Assembly (NCBI RefSeq): GCF_003939025.1
Contig: NZ_RQIH01000006.1
Span: 186,001 to 250,000 of the forward strand
Origin: Rhizobium sophoriradicis
Lineage (GTDB): Bacteria > Pseudomonadota > Alphaproteobacteria > Rhizobiales > Rhizobiaceae
Direction: 5' to 3'
Length of the DNA stretch: 64,000 bases
The notes beneath the pieces are model-generated. The model searched no databases and was not told the origin of the DNA. It saw nothing but the letters and a program-made list of their open reading frames with translations. Each line of letters begins with the position of its first letter. Positions within the stretch are counted from its first letter, which is position 1. Shown here piece by piece: positions 18,611 through 27,388 of this stretch. Made by a program: the position numbers and the translations under genes.

Positions 18611-19228
18611 TTATTGGCCAGATCCCTTATCGATCCGCATGGCATAGGCGACGGCGCCATCCCGTTCGAATTCCGAAAAACCAAGGTGACGGTAAAAACC
18701 TCTGGCGCGTGCGTTGTTGGGATCGACACCGAGATGCACAGCTGCGACCCTTTGATTGCGAAGCGCTTCAAGCTCGGTGCTGATCATTCTGCGCCCCCAG
18801 CCGCCTGCCTGATGTCCGGGAAGAATGTTGATGTGAAGATGGGCGGGGTAGTGGTCTTGAAGCCAAACCGTTCCGCTGCGCGGATTTTGAATGCGTTCGA
18901 TCACGTCGGCATCGCGCGCGCAAGTGGGCGTCAGTCCCGCGGTCTGCCGGCGGACCAACGGCCACCAGTTCGCCTCCAGCTCTTTGTCGAACTCGCTGGT
19001 ATCAGGCACCCCGACGACATAGCCGACCGGACGATCGCCTTGCACAAGAACAAAGGCAAACTCTCTGGCGAATTTGAGATAGGGCACCGACCAGATGTAA
19101 CCTGGCAGATGCGGGTCACTGTAAAGCGCGCTGGCATCCTCGCCGCCATTCGCGGTCCTCAGGCAGATGTCAAAAAAGGCTTCAGTATCCGCTTCGATCG
19201 CGGGACGGATGAAGCAGTTGCTGTCCAT
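18611..19228 (-). CDS. GNAT-family acetyltransferase
   Basis: A product of about 205 residues with the GNAT core. It starts with FIRPAIEADTEAFFDICL. The acetyl-CoA-binding region has HLHINILPGHQAGGWGRRMI (motif A, Q/R-x-x-G-x-G/A-like), and the end has HLGVDPNNARARGFYRHLGF (motif B). The pattern resembles the acetyltransferase half of bacterial O-GlcNAcase-like proteins, but the acceptor is unknown. The start at 19228 (MDSNCFIRPA) was chosen over a longer frame. It is divergent from the sugar ABC importer. Confidence 0.85.
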   Translation of the reverse strand: MDSNCFIRPAIEADTEAFFDICLRTANGGEDASALYSDPHLPGYIWSVPYLKFAREFAFVLVQGDRPVGYVVGVPDTSEFDKELEANWWPLVRRQTAGLTPTCARDADVIERIQNPRSGTVWLQDHYPAHLHINILPGHQAGGWGRRMISTELEALRNQRVAAVHLGVDPNNARARGFYRHLGFSEFERDGAVAYAMRIDKGSGQ

Positions 19229-19406
19229 CACTTTGCCACCTCCTGCGTGGCGCTTTGTCATTTGAGGTCGCGAGAGGAGCTGATGCACTGACGATTACCT
19301 CAGATTCGCCAACCAGGCAAAGCTCTGGGGGAAGAAAACGTTCGGCCGGTCGCCAGGCGCGAAGCCGTAACGGGGAGTGGAGAATAAACCAAACGAGGTG
19401 GAGCAG

Positions 19407-20741
19407 ATGAACAGAACCGTGAAATCGATCAGCATACTGCCGGCATACCGATTGAAAGCAGCTGTCGCGCTTGCCGGCGCGGCGCTCGTGAGTTTTGGTC
19501 TTTCCGCCGCCCGCGCCGACGATCTGGCCGTGTGGGACGACCAAACCTTTGAAGGTCAGAGCGCGGTCATAGAGCAACTGAACAAGGACTTCGAGGCCGC
19601 GCATCCCGGTGTCACGATCAAACGCACCGCCCGCACCTTCGATGACATGAAGCTGACGCTGAAGCTTGCAGTTTCGGCCGGCGACGGCCCTGTTGTCACC
19701 AAGGTCAACCAGGGCGCCGGCGACATGGGCGCGATGGTCAAGGAAGGCTTGCTGCTGCCGGTCGACGAGTACATCAAGAAATATGGCTGGGATAAGCGGC
19801 AGTCGGATTCGGTGCTTGCCAGAGACCGCTGGGAGGGGGCGAAATTCGGCGTCGGCAAGACCTACGGCATATCGGGTCTCGCCGAGATCGTCGGCCTTTA
19901 TTACAATAAGAAAATCCTCGACGACGCGGGCGTGGCGCTGCCGCAGACCTTCGAAGAACTGCTGGCCGCTCTCGACAAGCTCAAGGAAAAAGGCGTCGCG
20001 CCCTTCATGATGGGCTCGGCAAAACAGCATCTCGCCCTGCACATGATCGGCGCCATCGATCAGGCGCATATCGACGCGGCCAATCGCGCCGAGCTTGACG
20101 ACCTGATCTACGGCAAAGGCGGTTCCTGGAACACCAAGGGTAATATCGAATCGGCCAAACTCGTGCAGCAATGGGCACAGGGCGGCTACTTTTATCCCGG
20201 CTTCGAGGGCATCTCGGGTGATGACGCCGTCCAGTTGTTCATATCGGGGCAGGGCGCATTCCTGATCTCCGGGACCTGGTACTTCGGCGACATGCAAAAC
20301 AATCCGGATATCGGCTTCATGGCCATTCCCGCCCCGAAGGGCATTTCCAAGCCGATGAGCGTCGGCGGGGTGGATCTTGCCTGGGCGATAACCAGCCTTG
20401 CCAAAGACAAGGCAAAGCAGGACCTGGCCGGCGAGTACATCGACTATATGGTGTCTGAAAAGGCCGCTGAAAGCTGGGCCGCGGCAGGCTATCTTCCTGC
20501 AACATCGCTCCCGGCGGATGCAAAGCCGAAGCTCACGCCGCTCCTGACCTCCGGCATCGAGATCTGGAAGACACTCAATGCCAACGATGCGCTCGGCCAC
20601 TACCCCGATTGGTCGAGCCCGACGATGCTGAAGACAATCGACGACAACACGCCGCTTCTCTTGTCCGGCAAGATCACGCCCGAAGCCTTTGTCGATGCCA
20701 TGGACAAGGACTATCAGGCCTATTTGAAGGATAAGAAATAA
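19407..20741 (+). CDS. Sugar ABC transporter substrate-binding protein
   Basis: A periplasmic solute-binding protein of the carbohydrate family 1 type, about 444 residues. The signal peptide ends SAARA before DDLAVWDD. The family pattern LAVSAGDGPVV, YNKKILDDAGV and FISGQGAFLISGTWYFGDM is clear. The likely substrates are oligosaccharides or sugar alcohols, but the exact one is not known. ATG 19407 gives the signal peptide with a short Lys-containing N-region. It is the first gene of a three-gene importer operon; a strong hairpin follows its stop. Confidence 0.9.
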   Translation: MNRTVKSISILPAYRLKAAVALAGAALVSFGLSAARADDLAVWDDQTFEGQSAVIEQLNKDFEAAHPGVTIKRTARTFDDMKLTLKLAVSAGDGPVVTKVNQGAGDMGAMVKEGLLLPVDEYIKKYGWDKRQSDSVLARDRWEGAKFGVGKTYGISGLAEIVGLYYNKKILDDAGVALPQTFEELLAALDKLKEKGVAPFMMGSAKQHLALHMIGAIDQAHIDAANRAELDDLIYGKGGSWNTKGNIESAKLVQQWAQGGYFYPGFEGISGDDAVQLFISGQGAFLISGTWYFGDMQNNPDIGFMAIPAPKGISKPMSVGGVDLAWAITSLAKDKAKQDLAGEYIDYMVSEKAAESWAAAGYLPATSLPADAKPKLTPLLTSGIEIWKTLNANDALGHYPDWSSPTMLKTIDDNTPLLLSGKITPEAFVDAMDKDYQAYLKDKK

Positions 20742-20748
20742 GCAGTGC

Positions 20749-20789
20749 GGACGCCGGTCACGACGGCCCCGGCGGTCCGACCGGCGTCC
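20749..20789. other. Strong intercistronic hairpin after the substrate-binding protein gene
   Basis: An 11-bp perfect stem, GGACGCCGGTC (20749-20759) with GACCGGCGTCC (20779-20789), encloses a 19-base loop. It starts 8 bases after the binding-protein stop and is not followed by a T-run. Such hairpins in importer operons stabilise the upstream mRNA so that the binding protein is made in excess over the permeases. That role is inferred from placement. Confidence 0.7.
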
Positions 20790-20866
20790 CGTTCATCACG
20801 TTAAAATAAGTGCTACGAGCTCACGGCTTGTTGCGCGATGACCAGAGCTTTGGCAGGGAGTACTGG

Positions 20867-21760
20867 ATGAAACGCTCCGCACTCGATGGAACGCGACAGA
20901 CCAATTTCATCTATTTATTGCCTGGATTGCTGCTCTACGCAGCGTTTGTGTTTGGGCCGATTGTCGCGGCTTTGGCTTTGAGCCTGACCAGCTGGGACGG
21001 CCTGACCATGCCCAGATGGGTTGGCCTTGGCAATTACGCCGATCTCTTTTCCGACAGTCGTTTTTACATCGCCTTGCGCAACAATGCCGAGCTGATGATC
21101 TTCTACTGCGTCCTGCCGCTCGTGCTCGGCATAACGCTTGCCGCCTGCGTGTGGAACTTGAAGCAGCGCGAACAGCTCGCTCTCAGAACGTTCCTGTTCC
21201 TGCCTTATATCATGCCGACTGCCGTGCTGGGCATCATCTGGGCATGGCTCTACAATCCGGCATTCGGCCCGTTCAATCAGTTTCTGCGAGCGGTAGGCTT
21301 GGGGAGGTTTGCGTTACCCTGGCTCGGAGATTTCAATTTTGTGCTTCCCGCGGTCGGGATCGTTGCTACCTGGTATTTCTTCGGTTTTTGCATGGTCATC
21401 TTCCTCACCGGAATCCAGCGCATCGACCCGTCTCTTTTCGACGCCGCCAAGGTCGACGGCGCGTCGCCGCGAAAGACTTTCTTCTGGATAACGCTGCCGC
21501 TTCTCATGCCTGAGATCAGGGTGGTTTTGCTTCTGACGGTTATTGCCTCGATCAAAAGCTTCGACCTGATCTTCACGATGACCCGCGGTGGACCCGCCAA
21601 CGCTACGCTCGTGCCGAATATCTACATGTATCAGCTCGGCTTCGAACTCAATCGCTTCGGCGCCGCAGCCGCCATCGCCATTGTCGGCGCCTTGCTGACA
21701 TTCGCAATCAATTTCGCAATTCACCGGCTGGTGGGCTCCAGAAGCAAAGGATTGGCTTGA
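20867..21760 (+). CDS. Sugar ABC transporter permease (MalF/UgpA type)
   Basis: An inner-membrane permease of about 297 residues with six hydrophobic segments and the EAA-type loop (DAAKVDGASPRKTFFWITLPLLMP) that contacts the ATPase. Start ATG 20867 follows a GGGAG-like site; the longer frame from 20810 is not family-like. It overlaps the next permease by one base (TGATG). It is one of two permeases that form the importer channel. Confidence 0.93.
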   Translation: MKRSALDGTRQTNFIYLLPGLLLYAAFVFGPIVAALALSLTSWDGLTMPRWVGLGNYADLFSDSRFYIALRNNAELMIFYCVLPLVLGITLAACVWNLKQREQLALRTFLFLPYIMPTAVLGIIWAWLYNPAFGPFNQFLRAVGLGRFALPWLGDFNFVLPAVGIVATWYFFGFCMVIFLTGIQRIDPSLFDAAKVDGASPRKTFFWITLPLLMPEIRVVLLLTVIASIKSFDLIFTMTRGGPANATLVPNIYMYQLGFELNRFGAAAAIAIVGALLTFAINFAIHRLVGSRSKGLA

Positions 21761-22590
21761 TGAGCCGTTCGTCCAACATTCCCGCCGCGCTCTTCCTTCG
21801 CATTGTCCTCTGGCTTCTGGCTTTCGTAACGATCACCCCGTTCCTGCTTCTGCTGCTGACCTCGATAAAGAGCAAGGCCGACGTCCTGAAAGGCGCATTC
21901 GCCCTTCCGGCCTATCCGCATTTCGAAAATTACGTCGATGCCTGGAATGCCGGGCATTTCAACATTTACTTTTGGAATTCGATTGTCGTCGTCATACCCG
22001 TCGTTGCTGCAAGCGTCTTTCTAGGCCTGCTGACCGGTTTTGCCTTCGCCTACCTGTCATTTCCGCTGCGACGCACGCTGTTCGCGATCCTGACGCTCGG
22101 CATGATGGTGCCGGCGGAGGCCTTCATCATCCCGCTTTATTATGAAATGCGCTATCTCGGGCTGATCAATACCTATGCGGCTCTCATCATCCCGCAGATC
22201 GCCATGTCGATACCGTTCTCAACGATCTTCCTCGCCAGCGCGATGCAGCAATTGCCGGAGGAGGTTCTCGAAGCGGCGGTCCTCGATGGCGCCGGACGCT
22301 TCTATATCCTGCGCAAGATCGTCGTCCCGCTGATGATACCGGCGATGTCGACACTGGCGCTGTTCCTGTTCATATGGACATGGAACGAGTTTCTGATTCC
22401 GTTCATTCTGGTCAATGACGACGCCTATCGGACGCTGCCGCTCGGCATGCTGTTTTTCCAGGGGCGTTATACCGTCAACACGCCGGTTCTGACCGCCGGC
22501 GCTGTGATCGTCATTTTCCCGCTGATCCTGACCTACCTCGTTTTCCAGCGGCGGTTTATTGCCGGTCTGACGGCGGGTGCGACGAAATAG
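21760..22590 (+). CDS. Sugar ABC transporter permease (MalG/UgpE type)
   Basis: A 276-residue second permease, with six hydrophobic segments and the EAA loop (LEAAVLDGAGRFYILRKIVVPLMIP). ATG 21760 shares its A with the upstream stop; the in-frame TTG at 21757 is an unlikely alternative. No ATP-binding protein gene follows, and the next gene converges and overlaps its end by 35 bases. The importer probably borrows a shared MsmK/UgpC-type ATPase encoded elsewhere. Confidence 0.93.
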   Translation: MSRSSNIPAALFLRIVLWLLAFVTITPFLLLLLTSIKSKADVLKGAFALPAYPHFENYVDAWNAGHFNIYFWNSIVVVIPVVAASVFLGLLTGFAFAYLSFPLRRTLFAILTLGMMVPAEAFIIPLYYEMRYLGLINTYAALIIPQIAMSIPFSTIFLASAMQQLPEEVLEAAVLDGAGRFYILRKIVVPLMIPAMSTLALFLFIWTWNEFLIPFILVNDDAYRTLPLGMLFFQGRYTVNTPVLTAGAVIVIFPLILTYLVFQRRFIAGLTAGATK

Positions 22591-23836
22591 GTTGCGCCGC
22601 TTCTCTCGGCCTCCGACTGCGCCGGTGGCGGGCTTCCAGCGCTGCGCAGCCCCAGACCGTGCCAAGCAGCAGATAGACATGGCGCCAGTGGTCGATGTCG
22701 ATCACGTTGCCGATCGCCGCATGGCCGAGGACAGAGATCCAGGCGACCATCAAAAAGGGTTGCCACGGCCGGTCGAGCAGCAGGTATCGGAAGCCGAGCG
22801 CCAGCGTCCAGATAAGCATGCCGACATAGCTGACGAAGCCGAGCCAGCCATAGGAGGTGAGCGATTTCAGCCAGATATTGTGCTCGTCCTCGGGAAACAT
22901 CGTGCCGAACACCAGCGGGCCGATGCCGAGCGGGCGCTCCATCATCATGGTGAAGCCGATACGGTGACGCTCGAAACGGCCGAGATGTTCGCCGTCATAT
23001 TGCTGCACCAGCTGGGCGCGGGCGGAAAACAGTTCGGCGACCTTCGGGACTTGAAGCGCCACCAGTAGCGACGCGATCAGCATGATGATCGCCGCCAGCG
23101 ACAGCACCAGCACTCGCAGGCGAAAGGCGCCGCTGCGCTCCTTCAGCAGCATGATGAAGATCAGCAGTCCTACGCCGAGCGCAAACAGCCCCCAGGCGGC
23201 ACGGGAAAAGGACAGGAAAATGCCGAGCGCCAGCACGAGCAGGGCGGCAGCCTTCAGCGGCGATTTCTTCAGGTCGCCCACTAGAATACCGTGGACGAGA
23301 TAGAGCGATGGCGGCACCAGGAAGGGGCCGAAGACGTTCGGATCCTGGAAGGCGCCCTTGGCGCGGTCATAGAGGGTGAAGATCTCCGCGCCTGGAAAGG
23401 CATGGAAATAGCCGAGTATGCCGAGCGCCGAGGTGGCGACGGCGGCGAAGATCCAGGCATTGAAGATCAGTGGCAGCCGCTTGTGGCTGTCCTCGATGAT
23501 TGCCGCGTAGAAGACCGCGGTCAGCGCCAGGAAGGTCGACACGGCGATATACATCGGCGCCGTTGCCAGATCCTTCATCTGCGTCAGTGACAGCATGCCG
23601 CCGATGTTGAAGGTGAGCAGCAGGGCAAGCAGGGGCGCCACACCGCGTGAAATCTTCAATCCCAGGATGAACCAGAGACCGATCAGCCCGGCCATCCAGA
23701 GTTCATAGGGGGCCGGCTCGTCGATGACGAAACCGGAGAGGAAGACGCCGAAGGCGACGAAGGCCGAGCCGATCAGGCGCAGCGTCATCCGCTGCGGCTG
23801 GGCGACACCCGGATATGTCGCCTCGACCGTGCTCAA
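22556..23836 (-). CDS. O-antigen ligase / Wzy-family membrane protein
   Basis: A polytopic membrane protein of 426 residues with about ten hydrophobic segments. The long periplasmic loop contains the arginine-rich and His-containing pattern (HLGRFERHRIGFTMMMERPLGIGP, EDEHNIWLKSL) seen in O-antigen ligase/Wzy-domain proteins. Such proteins polymerise or transfer lipid-linked repeat units. The start is TTG in a TTGA overlap with the upstream transferase stop, which argues for translational coupling. It is the last gene of a minus-strand polysaccharide operon and overlaps the converging permease gene by 35 bases. Confidence 0.85.
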   Translation of the reverse strand: MSTVEATYPGVAQPQRMTLRLIGSAFVAFGVFLSGFVIDEPAPYELWMAGLIGLWFILGLKISRGVAPLLALLLTFNIGGMLSLTQMKDLATAPMYIAVSTFLALTAVFYAAIIEDSHKRLPLIFNAWIFAAVATSALGILGYFHAFPGAEIFTLYDRAKGAFQDPNVFGPFLVPPSLYLVHGILVGDLKKSPLKAAALLVLALGIFLSFSRAAWGLFALGVGLLIFIMLLKERSGAFRLRVLVLSLAAIIMLIASLLVALQVPKVAELFSARAQLVQQYDGEHLGRFERHRIGFTMMMERPLGIGPLVFGTMFPEDEHNIWLKSLTSYGWLGFVSYVGMLIWTLALGFRYLLLDRPWQPFLMVAWISVLGHAAIGNVIDIDHWRHVYLLLGTVWGCAALEARHRRSRRPREAAQPISSHPPSDRQ

Positions 23837-25395
23837 TAGGCGTTTTCCGTGTTGAGCAGCCGGATCGGCGTCAGGAACAGGATCTTCAGATCGAACCAGA
23901 GCGACCAGTTCTCGATGTAATACAGGTCGTAGGCCGTGCGGAACTTGATCTTCTCGTCATTGTCGACCTCGCCGCGCCAGCCGTTGATCTGCGCCCAGCC
24001 GGTGACCCCTGGCTTGACGCGGTGGCGGGCGAAATAGCCCTCGACGACATCGCCGAAGGCGCGGTCGCGAGCCTGGGCGAGCACGGCGTGCGGGCGCGGG
24101 CCGACCAGCGAAAGCTCGCCTCTCAGCACGTTGAAAAGCTGCGGCAGCTCGTCGATCGAGGTCTTGCGGATGAAGCGGCCGACGCGGGTGACGCGCGGAT
24201 CGCCCTTGGTCACCGCGGCCTTGCCGGTGGGGTCGGCCATGTTGGTGTACATTGAGCGGAATTTGAAGACGTTGATGATTTCATTGTTGAAGCCATGACG
24301 CTTCTGCATGAAGAAAACCGGGCCTTCGGAGGTCGCCTTGATGGCGGCAGCAGTGACCAGCATCAGCGGCCACAGCAGGGCAAGGGCGACCACGGTGAAG
24401 AAGATGTCGAAGCCGCGCTTGGCAACCGAATCCCAGTCGCGGATCGGCTTCTTGAAAATGTCGAGCATCGGCACCGAGCCGACATGCGAATAGGCGCGCG
24501 GCCGGAAGCGCAGCCGGTTGGCATGCGCTGCAAGACGGATATCGACCGGCAGAATCCAGAGCTTCTTCAGAAGGTCGAAGATGCGCGCCTCTGCCGACAG
24601 CGGCAGGGCGATGATCAGCATGTCGATGCGCGTCAGCCGCACAAATTCGACGAGCTCCGCCACGGTGCCGAGCTTCGGATAACCGGCGACCATGATCGGC
24701 GAGCGCTTCTCGCCGCGGTCGTCGAAGATACCGCAGATGCGAATGTCGTTGTCAGCCTGCTGTTCCAGGATGCGGATCAGCTCCTTGGCTGGCTCGCCGC
24801 CGCCGACAATGACGGCGCGCCGCTCCATGATGCCGTTGCGCGCCCAGTTGCGAATGCCGTAGGCGACGAGGAAACGCTCGCCGGCAAGGAAGAGTGCACC
24901 GGCGGCAAACCAGGGGAGATAGGCCACGATCATTGCCGATGTGGTGCCGCGGACGAGCGCGAACAAGCCGATGGTGAGGACGAGGGCGATCGTCCATGCG
25001 GCGAGGATGCGCGGCATCAGCCGCAGCTTCGCCCGAAGTGCCGGAATGGTGTAGGTGTCGGCAAGCTGCAGGCAGGCCACGGTCAGAGCCGAAGCGATCG
25101 CCGCCATGCCCGCCCGCACCAACAGGGGATCGCTGCCGTCGCCGGGTGCGAAGAAGTAGACGATCAGGGCGATCGAAAAGAGGGCCAGGAATTCGAGCAG
25201 CCGTAATTGCCCGATGATGATGACAGGCGAACGGGTTCCGTCGCGGAACTGTTCGGCGATCTGCCGGGCATAGGCATTGATTTCGGTCGGCTCGGAGGCC
25301 TGCTCCCGACTTGCATTGCGTCGCGCCTCGATGTCGGAGACCTGCTTGCGCAGTGCTTCCACGTCGAACGGACCGCTTTTTTCCAGCTTGTTCAT
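23833..25395 (-). CDS. Undecaprenyl-phosphate sugar phosphotransferase (polyprenyl glycosylphosphotransferase)
   Basis: This enzyme starts a polysaccharide repeat unit by moving a sugar phosphate onto undecaprenyl phosphate. The 520-residue protein has an N-terminal membrane domain, a Rossmann-like CoA-binding type segment (AVIVGGGEPAKELIR), and a C-terminal bacterial sugar transferase domain with KRGFDIFF, FKFRSMY, TRVGRFIRKTSIDELPQ and GPRPH. It resembles WbaP/ExoY-type enzymes that add glucose-1-P or galactose-1-P; the sugar is not determined. It is the second gene from the downstream end of the minus-strand operon. Confidence 0.93.
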   Translation of the reverse strand: MNKLEKSGPFDVEALRKQVSDIEARRNASREQASEPTEINAYARQIAEQFRDGTRSPVIIIGQLRLLEFLALFSIALIVYFFAPGDGSDPLLVRAGMAAIASALTVACLQLADTYTIPALRAKLRLMPRILAAWTIALVLTIGLFALVRGTTSAMIVAYLPWFAAGALFLAGERFLVAYGIRNWARNGIMERRAVIVGGGEPAKELIRILEQQADNDIRICGIFDDRGEKRSPIMVAGYPKLGTVAELVEFVRLTRIDMLIIALPLSAEARIFDLLKKLWILPVDIRLAAHANRLRFRPRAYSHVGSVPMLDIFKKPIRDWDSVAKRGFDIFFTVVALALLWPLMLVTAAAIKATSEGPVFFMQKRHGFNNEIINVFKFRSMYTNMADPTGKAAVTKGDPRVTRVGRFIRKTSIDELPQLFNVLRGELSLVGPRPHAVLAQARDRAFGDVVEGYFARHRVKPGVTGWAQINGWRGEVDNDEKIKFRTAYDLYYIENWSLWFDLKILFLTPIRLLNTENAY

Positions 25396-25451
25396 GGGGT
25401 TTTGTCGCTCGTTGTCAGCAAGCGAAATACCAGAAAGCCCCTAAGAAATAT

Positions 25452-26621
25452 TTACGAGGCGGCAGACATTGCTTGGCCCGCGGCGGGATCGACCAGCTCA
25501 TGGTACAATTTCAGCACATCACGCGCCATGACGGCGGAGGAAAATACCGCCTTTACCGCCTCCGGCTTCGGCATCGTCCTGCCATGCCAGCCGGGCATGG
25601 TCAGCGTTTCCGCCATCACGCGGGCGAGGTCGTCGGCATTGCCGGGTTCCACCAGTGCCGCGCTGTCGGCGCCGAGCACCTCGGGAATGCCGCCGACGCG
25701 GCTGGCGATGACCGTCTTGCCGGCGCCAAGGCCCTCGAGGACGATATAGGGCATGGCTTCGGCGCGCGAGGGAACGACAAGGTTCTGCGCCATCGAAAAA
25801 GCTTCGTGGACGCGCATTGCCGGCAGCATGCCGATGCGCTTGCCGAGGCCGCGTTCGACCATCATCTCGCGGTAACGGTCCCGGTCAGGCCCGTCACCGA
25901 TCATCAGCGCCGACAGCGGCCTGCCGAGCAGCCGCTCGGTCTTGGCAAAAGCATCGACAAACAGATCGGGACCCTTGAGGTCCCGGAGCATTCCGACATA
26001 GATGAAATGGACGGCGTCCGAGCGGGTGGGGATCGGTTCGAAATCACGCTCGCCGATGCCGTTATAGATCAGTCTCGTCTTCGTCCGTGGTCTGCCCACC
26101 TTGCGCATATAGGTGTCGCGCTCATATTCGCAGATGAAGACCAGCGCATCGGTGAAATATTCCTGCAGGCGCTCCATCCTGAGGACGAATTGTCCGCTGA
26201 GCGAGGAGCGCGAATAGTGCAGGCTTCCGCCATGCGCGGTATAGAGGCGGGCTACGCGATACCTGTTCACCCGCAGGGCTGAGCCGGCAAGTCGCGCGAG
26301 CACGCCGCCCTTGGCGCCGTGCCCGTGCAGCACATCCGGCCGCAAGCTTTTGATTTTCTTGTACGTATCCCACATCGTCGCAATATCGGACGGGCTGACC
26401 GAGCGTCGGATCGGCACGCGTGTCAGGCCGAGCGAGAGATAGGGACGAATATCGTCGAACAGGTTGTCCTCATGCTCGCCGCCGGTCGAGCTGTCGCAGA
26501 GGATTCCGATGTCATGGCCCTCCTTCGCGTGCTCCTCGACCAGGTCGCGGACATGGCGGAAAATTCCGCCGACCGGCGATCTGAAGCAATGGAGGATGCG
26601 GAGCGGCTTCTGTTTTCCCAT
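25452..26621 (-). CDS. Glycosyltransferase family 4 protein
   Basis: A 389-residue GT-B fold glycosyltransferase. The N-terminal half has the donor/acceptor domain with LRILHCFRSPVGGIFRHV and VLHGHGAKGG. The C-terminal half carries the GT4 signature VPSRAEAMPYIVLEGLGAGKTVIAS with its conserved Glu pair, followed by VGGIPEVL. It adds one sugar to the lipid-linked unit. It is the only canonical glycosyltransferase in this cluster, so other sugars must be added by enzymes elsewhere, or the unit is short. The 3-base spacing to the export lipoprotein gene suggests one operon. Confidence 0.9.
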   Translation of the reverse strand: MGKQKPLRILHCFRSPVGGIFRHVRDLVEEHAKEGHDIGILCDSSTGGEHEDNLFDDIRPYLSLGLTRVPIRRSVSPSDIATMWDTYKKIKSLRPDVLHGHGAKGGVLARLAGSALRVNRYRVARLYTAHGGSLHYSRSSLSGQFVLRMERLQEYFTDALVFICEYERDTYMRKVGRPRTKTRLIYNGIGERDFEPIPTRSDAVHFIYVGMLRDLKGPDLFVDAFAKTERLLGRPLSALMIGDGPDRDRYREMMVERGLGKRIGMLPAMRVHEAFSMAQNLVVPSRAEAMPYIVLEGLGAGKTVIASRVGGIPEVLGADSAALVEPGNADDLARVMAETLTMPGWHGRTMPKPEAVKAVFSSAVMARDVLKLYHELVDPAAGQAMSAAS

Positions 26622-26624
26622 AAC

Positions 26625-27200
26625 TCAGAAGAGCCGTTCGCGGACGTAGATCGTGTCACCGGCGATGATCGGCCCGGATATGTTGATGCGGCCGGTCAGC
26701 ACCTGTCCGTTGATCTTGCGGGTGACATCGACCATGCTCTGGTTGGCGCGGCTGGTGAAGCCGCCGGCAACGGCGATGGCATTCTGCACGGTCATGCCGG
26801 GAACATAGGCATACTGGCCGGGCTGGCCGACTTCGCCCATGATGAAGATCGAACGGTAGCGGTCGACGTCGATGGTTACGTCGGGATCGCGAAGATAGCC
26901 CTGCTGCAGCTTCTGGGCGATCTGCCCTGAGAGTTGCTGCAGGGTTCGGCCGCGGGCAGGGACCTGGCCGATGAGGGGGAAGGCGATATAGCCGGCCTGA
27001 TCGACCGTATAGGTATTGGTCAGGCTCTGCTGGTCGAAGACGGTGATGCGCAACCGGTCGCCGCTATCAAGCGTATAGGGCTGGATAGTCGCCTCATTGA
27101 AGGCTTTCGGCGCCGGCTTGTAGGTCGTGCAGCCGCCCAATGCCGCCGTCATGGCTGCAAGGCTCAGGGCCAAAAGGATCTTGGGCGGGGCGACAGACAT
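26625..27200 (-). CDS. Polysaccharide export lipoprotein (Wza/ExoF-like)
   Basis: A short outer-membrane export protein of 191 residues with a lipobox LGGC after a hydrophobic N-terminus. It contains a Poly_export domain (SGDRLRITVFDQ, VPARGRTLQQLSGQIAQKL, PDVTIDV) followed by one SLBB-like segment (GEVGQPGQYAYVPGMTVQNAI). It is shorter than Wza and matches the short ExoF-like rhizobial type, lacking the C-terminal helix that forms the outer-membrane pore. ATG 27200 was chosen over an in-frame TTG at 27206. It is divergent from the Wzz-like gene. Confidence 0.9.
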   Translation of the reverse strand: MSVAPPKILLALSLAAMTAALGGCTTYKPAPKAFNEATIQPYTLDSGDRLRITVFDQQSLTNTYTVDQAGYIAFPLIGQVPARGRTLQQLSGQIAQKLQQGYLRDPDVTIDVDRYRSIFIMGEVGQPGQYAYVPGMTVQNAIAVAGGFTSRANQSMVDVTRKINGQVLTGRINISGPIIAGDTIYVRERLF

Positions 27201-27388
27201 CCGCAAGTGCTCACAGAAATGAACTCGGTGAAGCCGTTATCGATCTGTTAGGGTTAATGCCCGGTAAAAAGAGCATGACAAATTCCTGAGTTCTTTGCCG
27301 ATCGGGCATATTTCTTGGCAAATCACCATTAACCGTTGAGTTACCACGGTCGTTTACGCTTGCGGCACCTTTGTTGTGGAGTAAGAGC

